This document shows positions 39,931-46,585 of a stretch of 46,585 bases of DNA, one piece after another. The position numbers and the translations under genes were made by a program. Source of the stretch: an uncultured Myxococcales bacterium (GTDB lineage Bacteria; Myxococcota_A; Bradymonadia; UBA4248); assembly GCA_945875805.1 (NCBI GenBank), contig CAMCLY010000006.1, forward strand, positions 1 through 46,585. Direction: 5' to 3'. Numbering within the stretch: the first letter of the stretch is position 1; every line of letters starts with the position of its first letter. Under the pieces are notes generated by a model that searched no databases, had not been told where the DNA came from, and saw only the letters and a list, made by a program, of their open reading frames with translations.

Positions 39931-42879
39931 ATGAAGAAGAGCATGCGTAAGGTAGGGTTTGCGCTGATTTGCGTGAGTTTTTCGATAAGCGGGGCGTGCA
40001 CGCTGACGGAGGCGGAGGATCTTGGCGAGCGGTGTCTTGGGACGAGCGGTCATCCGGATTACGTCCAGATGGGGGCGGAATCGGTGTGCAGTGCGGGGGA
40101 CGGGTGTTTTGCGACGACGTTTGAGACGGGGGTATGTCCGTATGAACATGGGAAGTGTTATCGCGACAGCGGATCGCGTTATTATTGTATGAAAGCGTGT
40201 CCGAGGGGGCAGGTGGCGTGTGACGGTGCGTGTGTGGATCCGCAGACGAGTACGGCGTACTGCGGGGCGGAGGACACCTGTGAGGGGGCTGGGTGTTGCC
40301 TGGGGTACACGGTGTGCAGTGCGATAGAGGCGTGTGTGGGCGGGAAGTGTCAGCAGACGGCGTGTGAGGGGGTGTCGACGAGGTGTGTGGACGGGGTGGT
40401 GTATGGGTGTTCGGATGGCGCTTGGAAAGTCCTTCAGATGTGTGTGTATGGGTGCAGCGAGGACGAAACCGGGTGTGAAGGGGAGAGGCCTTGTCAGTAT
40501 CAGGGGTCGGTTCTGGCGCATGGGGTGTATGCGTGCAGTGCGGACAGGAAGCGCGTGCTGGAGTGTTCGGACGGCGCGATGGTTCAGGCGCAGAACTGTG
40601 TGTCGGGGACTTCGTGTGAGTCTGGGGAATGCGTGACGCCTGTGTACATGGGGTGTGAATGGAATGGCACGGAGGTGCCGCACAACGGGGCGGTGTGTGA
40701 AGGCAATTCGGTCCGGACGTGTTATGATGGTTTTCTGGACATGCTTGGGTGTACGCAGGACGGTCTGACGGAGTGTCGGGACGGCGTGTGTCAGGCGCCC
40801 CTGCTTTGCAGGAACATGGGCGTGACGTATGCGTCTGGTGAGACGTGGTGCCGTGACGCGGATATATTGGTCGAATGCCGTGAGGGTAATATCGTCGAGG
40901 TGTCGTGTGGTCCGGACGGCGTTTGTGATTCGGATCCGGTGGCGGCGTGTGTTCCGTCGTATCGTTCGATACGGTCGCTTCGGCGGGATTATGAGGTGCT
41001 GATATCCAAGGCGTCCTGCGGAACGACCGACGCGCTGACGGTGCGAGCGGATGTCGTGGTGGAGGGGGTGGTGACGGCGCTTCGGAGCAATGCCGGCTTT
41101 GTGATGCAGGCGTTGTCCGGGGAAGCGGCGTATTCTGGTCTCGTGGTATTCTGCAAGGCGGGAAGCTGTCTGAAGTATGCCGACAAGACGTCCGTTCAGG
41201 TGGGGGATCGGGTCCGTGTGACGGCGGACGGCGTGAACGGGTATTACTGTCAGATGCAGATTCAGGCGCTGGACAAGGCGCTTGTGATAGAAAAGACGGG
41301 GACAGGTACAGTGGAGCCGGTCGTTCTGTCCGGGGTGGAGATTGACGATCCCGGGACGGAATTTGAGGCGGATCATCCCTATAACGGCGTGCTGGTGAAC
41401 GTTCCCGTGGTGACGGCGGATGAAGCCCGGACGACGAACCCGAAGGGATGGGGGGTGACGGATGCCGATGGGACGCCGTTTTTGGTGTCGGATTTGTTCC
41501 GGACCTCGAACCTCGAGTTGGACAAAAACTATTCGGTGACCGGTATTGTGGTGTGGACGTTTGGCCAGCCGGGTCTTGCCGTGCGTCAGGGAATGGCGTC
41601 GGACGTCGTGGAGGTGCCGGACTGCGGTGTGGGTGAGACGTCGTCGAAGTGTCTCAAACGGCATGGCGTCGACTTTGTGGTGACGTGCAGGGACGGGGTG
41701 CGCGATGTGGCGCAGGATGTCAACTGTACGACCAGGGATCAGGTGTGTTCGATGCATCGGGATGGGTCGTCGTCTGAGGAAGTTCCCTACTGTCGCGACC
41801 GCGTGACGTGTCTCAGTGCCGGCGGAAACGAGGTGGCGGAAGGGAAGCTGGGGTGTTCTGATGCGTCGACGTTGTCGGAGTGTACTTTCCATGAGTGTCA
41901 TGGGGAGACGACGTGTGCGCCGTCGGAGTGGACGATGAAGGCGCGATGCGGGGCGGGGAAATGCAATGAAGCCCTGTCGCGGTGTGATGCGCCGGATGTG
42001 GAAAAATGCGAGTTTACGTCCCTGGACAGTGCAGGGGCGACGGTACGCGTGGTTGAAACGGAGCTTCTCGGTGCGGACACTCTGAGCGCGTCGGTGTACT
42101 GCACGACCGATCCGACGGCCCCCGTCGGCGCATGGCCGTATGTGGTGCGTCTGAACTGGAATGCGGAGTGTGAGGATTGCGGTGCCAGCGTGATCGAGTA
42201 TGTTTCGGGGCAGGGGAAACTCCCGTCGGCGGACGGGATGTACACGTGTGTGTCGGTGGTGAGTGTGGATGGCGGGGGCTCGTTTGTCTGTCCCAGAACG
42301 ATGAATGCGCCGACGGTGTTGGGAAATCAGACGGCGGCCGCCACGCAGACGCGTGAGATGGTGCTTGGGCGAGTGATGGAAAACCTCGCGGTATGGACGT
42401 TTCAGGATCAAAATCTGGCGGCCGACGGAGGCACCCTGTCCGCCGGGGCTCTGCTGTCTGTGGAGGGGACGACGGCTTCGGTCAGTTATCCCGGAAATGA
42501 AAGCGATCTGGCGGTGGCCTGCAAGACCGAATGGAGTACGGATGTGTCGCCGAATTTGGCGAAGGATCCGCACTGGTTTTTGGAGATGGCTACCACGGGA
42601 TATGAAGAGATAACCGTTCAATTCAGGACGCGTGCGAACAACAGTACACCGGGCAGGATGGCGCTGGCGTATGGCGTGGGGAGTGGCGATTGGGTTTCGG
42701 TGGGTACGGATGTCGCGATACCGACGGACAACACCTGGGTGAATTATCCCGAAACGGCGTTGCCCAAAGCCGGCAATCAGTCGCGCGTGCGCATCGGATT
42801 TTATCCGTATCAGACGCAGGGGGCGCCGAATATCCGTCTGGACGATATCGTCATTCGCGGAAAAAAAATGTCTGATTGA
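39931..42879 (+). CDS. Large cysteine-rich lipoprotein with OB-fold-like and beta-sandwich domains
   Basis: 982 residues from ATG 39931, with GGAGGG 5 nt upstream; earlier in-frame starts lack it. Lipobox SGAC (Cys22). Residues about 25-135 hold a Cys-rich segment with the ACDGACVDPQTSTAYCGAE signature common in myxobacterial surface proteins. Residues about 145-340 contain four successive 6-Cys modules of about 46 residues. Residues about 350-560 look like an OB fold (LTVRADVVVEGVVTALRS, VGDRVRVTADGVNG, YSVTGIVVWTFG) of the kind found in extracellular nucleases. Another Cys-rich part follows, then a C-terminal beta-sandwich (about 825-980; DPHWFLEMATTGYEEITVQF, IRLDDIVIRG) like carbohydrate- or lamin-tail-type domains. 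No catalytic motif was found, so binding or adhesion is most likely. First of four such genes. Confidence 0.75.
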   Translation: MKKSMRKVGFALICVSFSISGACTLTEAEDLGERCLGTSGHPDYVQMGAESVCSAGDGCFATTFETGVCPYEHGKCYRDSGSRYYCMKACPRGQVACDGACVDPQTSTAYCGAEDTCEGAGCCLGYTVCSAIEACVGGKCQQTACEGVSTRCVDGVVYGCSDGAWKVLQMCVYGCSEDETGCEGERPCQYQGSVLAHGVYACSADRKRVLECSDGAMVQAQNCVSGTSCESGECVTPVYMGCEWNGTEVPHNGAVCEGNSVRTCYDGFLDMLGCTQDGLTECRDGVCQAPLLCRNMGVTYASGETWCRDADILVECREGNIVEVSCGPDGVCDSDPVAACVPSYRSIRSLRRDYEVLISKASCGTTDALTVRADVVVEGVVTALRSNAGFVMQALSGEAAYSGLVVFCKAGSCLKYADKTSVQVGDRVRVTADGVNGYYCQMQIQALDKALVIEKTGTGTVEPVVLSGVEIDDPGTEFEADHPYNGVLVNVPVVTADEARTTNPKGWGVTDADGTPFLVSDLFRTSNLELDKNYSVTGIVVWTFGQPGLAVRQGMASDVVEVPDCGVGETSSKCLKRHGVDFVVTCRDGVRDVAQDVNCTTRDQVCSMHRDGSSSEEVPYCRDRVTCLSAGGNEVAEGKLGCSDASTLSECTFHECHGETTCAPSEWTMKARCGAGKCNEALSRCDAPDVEKCEFTSLDSAGATVRVVETELLGADTLSASVYCTTDPTAPVGAWPYVVRLNWNAECEDCGASVIEYVSGQGKLPSADGMYTCVSVVSVDGGGSFVCPRTMNAPTVLGNQTAAATQTREMVLGRVMENLAVWTFQDQNLAADGGTLSAGALLSVEGTTASVSYPGNESDLAVACKTEWSTDVSPNLAKDPHWFLEMATTGYEEITVQFRTRANNSTPGRMALAYGVGSGDWVSVGTDVAIPTDNTWVNYPETALPKAGNQSRVRIGFYPYQTQGAPNIRLDDIVIRGKKMSD
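40492..40950. repeat. Coding repeat: 6-Cys modules in the large lipoprotein
   Basis: Three modules in a row begin CQYQGSV, CEWNGTE and CRNMGVT and follow C-x(10-13)-C-x(6-8)-C-x(7-8)-C-x(4-6)-C-x(3-7)-C. A weaker copy precedes them at about 40362. The DNA has diverged; only the protein pattern repeats. Confidence 0.7.
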
Positions 42880-42957
42880 TGGAATGGCGTTGAGAAAAAA
42901 AGTCTCGAATGTGGATATTGTGTCCACACATGTGGTATATGTAAGACTGAAAATGAC

Positions 42958-42997
42958 GTTTCGTTCTGCACGGTGTGCGGAACGAAACATTTTTTTT
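42958..42997 (+). terminator. Terminator-like hairpin in the leader of the next lipoprotein gene
   Basis: GTTTCGTTC pairs with GAACGAAAC, with an inner GCAC/GTGC, followed by A and eight T. It lies 78 nt after one stop and only 21 nt before the next ATG (43019). No promoter fits in the remaining space, so it may work as an attenuator as well as a terminator. Confidence 0.8.
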
Positions 42998-43018
42998 ATT
43001 GATATAAGAGAGGCAATC

Positions 43019-44788
43019 ATGAAGAAATTTGGCGTAGCGTTATTGGTGGCTATGTTGGGGGCGGGTTTGGTGTCGTCGTGTAGCGATGACAGTTCAAAGG
43101 CGAAACTCGGCGAACGCTGTTCGGAGGCATCGGATTGTGACAGCGGTCATTGTGACGAGGCTTCAAATCGTTGTGCGATGGGCACGAAGAATCCGGTTGG
43201 CGGAGAATGTGGTATCAACGCGGATTGTGAGAGCAACCGATGTGATGGCACCACCAAGCTGTGTGTGGATGCGTCGACGGATGATAAAAAGCCCGTGGGC
43301 GGTGCGTGCAAAGTGGACTCCGACTGTCAGAGCAACAAGTGCGATGCCGACACCAAGAAATGCGTGGATTCCTCATCGACCGGTGACAAAAAAGCCGACG
43401 GTGAGGCGTGTACGGCTGATGCGGAATGTCAGAGCAACACGTGTGATGCCGACACCAAGAAGTGCATCACGCCGGAATCCCCGAAACTGCCTGTAGATGG
43501 CTCCGTATGTGAGGCTTCTTTTGAAGATTCGTGCATCGACAACCATGCCGTGACGTGTGGTAGCGATGAAGACGACGGCGAAGGCAGTGCCGAACTCGTG
43601 TACAGTGTGAAGGCCTGCGATGCCGGCAGTCAGTGCGTCGTCGATGGAGGGACGGCCAAGTGCCTCGAAAAATGCGACACGCTTGATGAGACCAAGCGTG
43701 CGTGCGACGGGGATTCCGGTGCGGATGGCGAAACGCTCAAAGCGAGTTTTGAGTTGACGTGTAAGGCGTTTGGCGAAGCCAAACTTTGGTCGGTGACAAA
43801 GACCGTTCAGTGTGCGCAGACGTGTGTTGTCGATTCCGGGTTGTGTGAAGAAGAAGAGCCTGCGGTGGAACGCAAGGAGGATGGTGCCGAATGCACGACC
43901 GATGACGAGTGCAAGAGCTTGCGTTGTGCGGAAAACGAGGAATCCAAACTCGTGTGTACGCCGAAACTTGCGCTTGACGTGGCGTGTACGGACTCATCGG
44001 ATTGTGATTCCGGGCGTTGTGCGCGGGAAAGCCTTGAGGCGACCGAGGGCGTTTGCAAGGCAAAAATCAACCTTGGTGAAGCGGATGTCTGCCTTGAAAA
44101 TACCGACTGCAATTCCGACAACTGCATTCTGGTCGGCGAACAGAAACTGTGCAAGGCTCTTGGTCTCAAAGCCGACGGCGAAGGATGTTCGGCCGGTGGG
44201 GAATGCGGTTCCGGATTCTGCAATGTCGACAGCCTCTGCGCCGTCGAGATCAAACCCGCCGTTCATTTCTGCAAGAGTGCGGCAGATTGTACCGAAGAAG
44301 GCCAGGTCTGCGGAGCAGAGTACACATGCGTCGCCTCGGCCAAAAAAGGCATTTCGGAGGAATGTGTCGCCGACGATGAATGTGCCGACGGGCTCAAATG
44401 TGGCAAGTCGGGCAAATGCGATCACAAGGCTATCGTCGATAACGCTGGCGACTGTGCGTCCGTGTCGACGACCTGTGACGGTCAGGTGCTCGTGACGTGC
44501 GACGAGGATCCCTGGGGAACGGTCGATGAGGACGACAACGTCAAACTCGTCTATTCGACGAAAGCCTGTCCGAAGAGCGATCAGGTATGCCACACTGTCG
44601 AAGGCAAAGCGTCGTGTTACGCGCTTTGCGAGACCTTGGGTGGAACCAAAACCCTTTGCGAGGAAGAGGGATCGGACAATTACTACATCTACACGTGTAC
44701 TGAAGTCGACGGGCTCAAAGTCTATGTGCCCGGTGCAAGTCAGGCGTGCAGTGGCAGTGCCACGTGTTCTGGCGGGATATGCCTGTAG
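43019..44788 (+). CDS. Cysteine-rich lipoprotein with short Cys repeats and two 12-Cys modules
   Basis: 589 residues from ATG 43019, with AGAGG 5 nt upstream. Lipobox VSSC (Cys21). The N-terminal part (about 30-155) has four repeats of the type G-x-x-C-x5-C-x-S-x-x-C-D-x(5)-C (for example GGACKVDSDCQSNKCDADTKKC). Two copies of a 12-Cys module follow (43508-43846 and 44453-44782), with further short Cys repeats between them. Almost all Cys fall in regular patterns and are probably disulfide-bonded outside the cytoplasm. The protein is acidic and Lys/Asp-rich between Cys. No enzyme motif. A surface-exposed adhesin or shielding protein is the simplest guess; the family is not one I can name. Confidence 0.75.
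   Translation: MKKFGVALLVAMLGAGLVSSCSDDSSKAKLGERCSEASDCDSGHCDEASNRCAMGTKNPVGGECGINADCESNRCDGTTKLCVDASTDDKKPVGGACKVDSDCQSNKCDADTKKCVDSSSTGDKKADGEACTADAECQSNTCDADTKKCITPESPKLPVDGSVCEASFEDSCIDNHAVTCGSDEDDGEGSAELVYSVKACDAGSQCVVDGGTAKCLEKCDTLDETKRACDGDSGADGETLKASFELTCKAFGEAKLWSVTKTVQCAQTCVVDSGLCEEEEPAVERKEDGAECTTDDECKSLRCAENEESKLVCTPKLALDVACTDSSDCDSGRCARESLEATEGVCKAKINLGEADVCLENTDCNSDNCILVGEQKLCKALGLKADGEGCSAGGECGSGFCNVDSLCAVEIKPAVHFCKSAADCTEEGQVCGAEYTCVASAKKGISEECVADDECADGLKCGKSGKCDHKAIVDNAGDCASVSTTCDGQVLVTCDEDPWGTVDEDDNVKLVYSTKACPKSDQVCHTVEGKASCYALCETLGGTKTLCEEEGSDNYYIYTCTEVDGLKVYVPGASQACSGSATCSGGICL
43508..43846. other. 12-Cys module, copy A (coding)
   Basis: 113 residues from Cys to Cys: VCEASFEDSC, VTC, VKAC, QC, KC, EKC, AC, LTC, VQC, QTC, GLC. 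It contains an ELVYSVKAC strand shared with copy A'. Confidence 0.7.
44453..44782. other. 12-Cys module, copy A' (coding)
   Basis: 110 residues from Cys to Cys, with the same twelve-Cys order as copy A and the strand KLVYSTKAC. It ends the protein (CSGGICL). Confidence 0.7.
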
Positions 44789-44802
44789 TTTGGATATGCA
44801 GG

Positions 44803-44843
44803 ACACCTGGAGACGGCATATTTTTGGTGCCGTTTCCAGGTGT
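44803..44843 (+). other. 16-bp hairpin after the cysteine-rich gene
   Basis: 44803-44818 pairs with 44828-44843 (one G-T wobble); the loop, not the tail, is T-rich. It is probably an RNA 3'-end stabiliser ahead of the true terminator. Confidence 0.75.
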
Positions 44844-44891
44844 GGCATGATAGGAGACGGGCCTGCATAGGGCACGGTCTCGGCATGGTAT

Positions 44892-44929
44892 GCCGGCAGC
44901 CTGTGAGGTTGCTGGCTTTCTTTTATTTT
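44892..44929 (+). terminator. Intrinsic terminator before the third Cys-rich gene
   Basis: GCCGGCAGCC pairs with GGTTGCTGGC (two G-T wobbles), 5-nt loop, followed by TTTCTTTTATTTT. Confidence 0.85.
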
Positions 44930-44990
44930 GGGTGTCACGATGGGGTGGCCTGGAGAGGGCTCCAGAGAATATGGGAGTGGAATCAGAACG

Positions 44991-46220
44991 ATGAAGTCCT
45001 TGCGAATCTTGGGATGTGTGGTTGCCGTTCTGTACATGGGATGCACGGATGGTTCTGGAGGGGCGTTGGAGTCTTGTGACGACACGCGTTTGTGCGGATC
45101 GGACTCGGTGTGTGTCAACCGCGTCTGTCTTCCACGGTGCACGGAAAATTCCTGTTCCGAGGGTCAGGTTTGCGGTCATGACGGTCTTTGTACTCTTGCC
45201 TGTGGCGACACCCATCCGTGCGCGGATAACGCGATATGTGTCGAGGGATTGTGCGAACCCCGGTGTTCGGACGCCAATCCCTGTGTGGAAGGCAGGGTGT
45301 GTGGCGCGGAGGGGCGATGCGTGGAACCGTGTACGTCGTCGGGGTGTCCGGATGGGCAGATTTGCAGTGAATCGGGCGTGTGTTTCGACAGGTGTACCTC
45401 CAAAAACGACTGCGCTTCCGGGGAGGTTTGTGAAGTCAATACTGGCAAATGTATCGCCGAATGTACGATCGATTCCTGTGCCGACGGTCAGGTCTGTGGG
45501 GATGACGGGCTGTGTGTGGTGGGAGAATGCTCGCAACGCGTCGCCTGTCCGAACGGGCTTATTTGTACTGATGATCATGTCTGCGTCCGCGAAAGTGAAT
45601 GCTATTTTGCGCGCCACTGTGAAGAAGGTTCGTATGGATACGAAAAATGTCTTGCGGGCAACAAATGGTGTCCGGAGGGCAAACAGTGTAACGCGCTCAA
45701 TAAATGTATAGATTCCTCCACGGCTGACGGCCTTGGCCTTGGCGAACCTTGTGACGAAACTCATCTTTGCGCGTCAGATTTAGCTTGTATCAAAGGATAC
45801 TGTAAAGAAGGTTCCTATAAAATTGATAGAAATTCGTGTACATCGGGTTCATTTCAGAATCGATGTGTCGGCAATATCATCATTGAGTGTGATGAAGATA
45901 CAGGAACTGTCGCGGTTCAGGACTGCAAGACGAGTTATACCGATTTTACCGTGCCTACGACGGGAATCTTTTATGGAGAAGATTTTTATTGCATGAAACA
46001 GCCCGGTGAGAATTACGTCGTTTGTGCACAAAAATGTGAAGAAAAGAATGCCGGTGCCACAAAACATATCTGCGGTTGGGATTTGACGTATACCGATGTC
46101 GATTATAGCGATCTGTATGTGTGCAAATCCAACGAGGATGGCGCATTTGGGTATTTCCACGAGGATACCGAGGAATGTGCCTCGACATGTGAATATACAA
46201 ACGGCTTGTGTGACGGTTAG
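44991..46220 (+). CDS. Cysteine-rich lipoprotein with EGF/EB-like repeats and a 12-Cys module
   Basis: 409 residues from ATG 44991; the ribosome binding site is weak (GGAG 14 nt upstream). Signal peptide with lipobox YMGC (Cys18). Residues about 30-200 are six or seven tandem units of about 24 residues of the pattern C-x(4-5)-C-x(4)-x-V-C-x(2-4)-G-x-C (GQVCGHDGLC, GRVCGAEGRC, GQICSESGVC, GQVCGDDGLC). A linker with more Cys pairs follows, then a C-terminal 12-Cys module (45837-46211). Predicted to be anchored in the envelope and disulfide-bonded. It is preceded by its own terminator-bounded gap and followed 22 bp later by another gene of the same kind. No enzyme motif seen. Confidence 0.75.
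   Translation: MKSLRILGCVVAVLYMGCTDGSGGALESCDDTRLCGSDSVCVNRVCLPRCTENSCSEGQVCGHDGLCTLACGDTHPCADNAICVEGLCEPRCSDANPCVEGRVCGAEGRCVEPCTSSGCPDGQICSESGVCFDRCTSKNDCASGEVCEVNTGKCIAECTIDSCADGQVCGDDGLCVVGECSQRVACPNGLICTDDHVCVRESECYFARHCEEGSYGYEKCLAGNKWCPEGKQCNALNKCIDSSTADGLGLGEPCDETHLCASDLACIKGYCKEGSYKIDRNSCTSGSFQNRCVGNIIIECDEDTGTVAVQDCKTSYTDFTVPTTGIFYGEDFYCMKQPGENYVVCAQKCEEKNAGATKHICGWDLTYTDVDYSDLYVCKSNEDGAFGYFHEDTEECASTCEYTNGLCDG
45837..46211. other. 12-Cys module, copy B (coding)
   Basis: 125 residues from Cys to Cys with the same twelve-Cys order as copies A and A' in the neighbouring gene, but little other identity (NRC, IEC, QDC, YC, VVC, QKC, HIC, YVC, EEC, STC, GLC after the first Cys). Confidence 0.6.
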
Positions 46221-46242
46221 GGGCGAACAGGGGAAACTGAAC

Positions 46243-46585
46243 ATGAAATATTTAAAGTTTGCATTTGTGGCATGTGCGGTATTGGCGACATCGTGCCAGG
46301 CGTCGGAGAGTATCAAGGAAGGGGATGCCTGCCGCCAGTCGTCGGAGTGCGGTGACCTCGTTTGTGTCAATCAGGTTTGTGTCGAACGATGCCAGAAGCG
46401 TCCATGTGACACGGGCTATACATGCCAGGAGTCCGGCGTATGCGTGGCCAGCGAGCCCGAGTGTACGACGGCGCGTCCGTGTTCCGGCGACCGGGTGTGT
46501 GAGCTTGGGAAATGCGTGGATCCCGAGTGTACGACGGCGCGTCCGTGTTCCGGCGACCGGGTGTGTGAGCTTGGGAAATGCGTGG
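46243..46585 (+). CDS. Cysteine-rich lipoprotein, N-terminal part (cut by window end)
   Basis: The first 114 residues. Signal peptide with lipobox ATSC (Cys18), then GDACRQSSECGDLVCVNQVC and short units like those of the preceding gene (GYTCQESGVC, RVCELGKC). It starts 22 bp after the preceding stop, with GGGGAA upstream, so it belongs to the same operon. The last visible part is a tandem repeat that runs out of the window, so the full length is unknown. Confidence 0.8.
   Translation, partial: MKYLKFAFVACAVLATSCQASESIKEGDACRQSSECGDLVCVNQVCVERCQKRPCDTGYTCQESGVCVASEPECTTARPCSGDRVCELGKCVDPECTTARPCSGDRVCELGKCV
46456..46585. repeat. Exact 66-bp tandem duplication in the last lipoprotein gene
   Basis: 46456-46521 and 46522-46585 (cut after 64 bp) are identical. 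The unit encodes 22 residues with four Cys (PECTTARPCSGD, RVCELGKCVD). As a multiple of three it keeps the frame; copy number may continue beyond the window. Confidence 0.97.

Noticed and set aside
39886-43020. A 1044-codon open frame on the minus strand opposite the large lipoprotein
   Set aside because: Its product is Arg/His/Thr-rich without domains, while the plus strand has a signal peptide, lipobox and Cys patterns.
1-46585. tRNA and rRNA genes, insertion sequences, phage attachment sites
   Set aside because: None found by eye in any gap: no cloverleaf with a TTCRANY loop, no transposase or integrase motifs.

Overview
The window reads as chromosomal DNA of a Gram-negative bacterium of the Myxococcota / former Deltaproteobacteria type. 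This is inferred from gene content, not from a marker-gene tree. It is fairly GC-rich, with alpha-type lipoproteins, a beta-barrel/Wza/Wzc polysaccharide export set, Hanks-type Ser/Thr kinase and PP2C signalling, an FHA-GAF sigma-54 activator, and very large cysteine-rich lipoproteins. FtsZ, PBP2 and RodA point to a rod-shaped cell with peptidoglycan.

Layout. 1-4232 (minus): adenosylhomocysteinase (cut by the window start), a Bax1/DUF790-type nuclease, a TPR lipoprotein and a membrane protein with a FliO-like tail. 4384-7080 (plus): a polysaccharide flippase and a three-SH3b cell-wall-amidase-like protein. 7308-9453 (minus): a threonyl-tRNA synthetase without a TGS domain, and a 37-residue basic protein with its own promoter, leader hairpin and terminator. 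9798-14853 (plus): a ComEC-like metallo-hydrolase lipoprotein, tsaD, lrgA/lrgB-type genes and prmC. 14897-16782 (minus): mgtE and a HIT protein. 17260-18807 (plus): a Ser/Thr kinase. 18888-23648 (minus): a polysaccharide export operon (small secreted protein, beta-barrel, Wza-like, Wzc-like tyrosine kinase). 24023-31635 (minus): sigma-54 activator plus lipoprotein, UDG-like protein, acyl-CoA dehydrogenase, LprI-like lipoprotein, PP2C phosphatase and a PPC-like lipoprotein. 32124-39622 (plus): ftsZ, trmJ-like, a zinc-ribbon membrane protein, a secreted protein, PBP2 and RodA. 39931-46585 (plus): at least four consecutive cysteine-rich lipoproteins, the last cut by the window end.

Three things stand out. 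First, ten intergenic loci carry 19 hairpins of one family. Nearly all keep an asymmetric CTAT...ATACG core, which leaves one extrahelical C, while the outer and inner arms change together to stay paired. Five loci add a GGGGG/CCCCC hairpin, always on the same side. Two near-identical copies lie in opposite orientation around the sigma-54 activator/lipoprotein pair. I found no transposase or recombinase here that would explain them. Second, the PP2C gene is broken in frame at three adjacent C runs (10, 11 and 13); removing one base restores a 581-residue protein whose stop lies 4 nt before the next start. Third, the cysteine-rich cluster shares a repeated 12-cysteine module of 110-125 residues and ends in an exact 66-bp tandem duplication.

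How the genes work together: kinase, phosphatase and FHA activator form a plausible phospho-signalling set. The Wza/Wzc/barrel operon and the flippase serve surface polysaccharide. FtsZ, PBP2 and RodA run division and elongation. The terminal lipoproteins probably form part of the cell surface.
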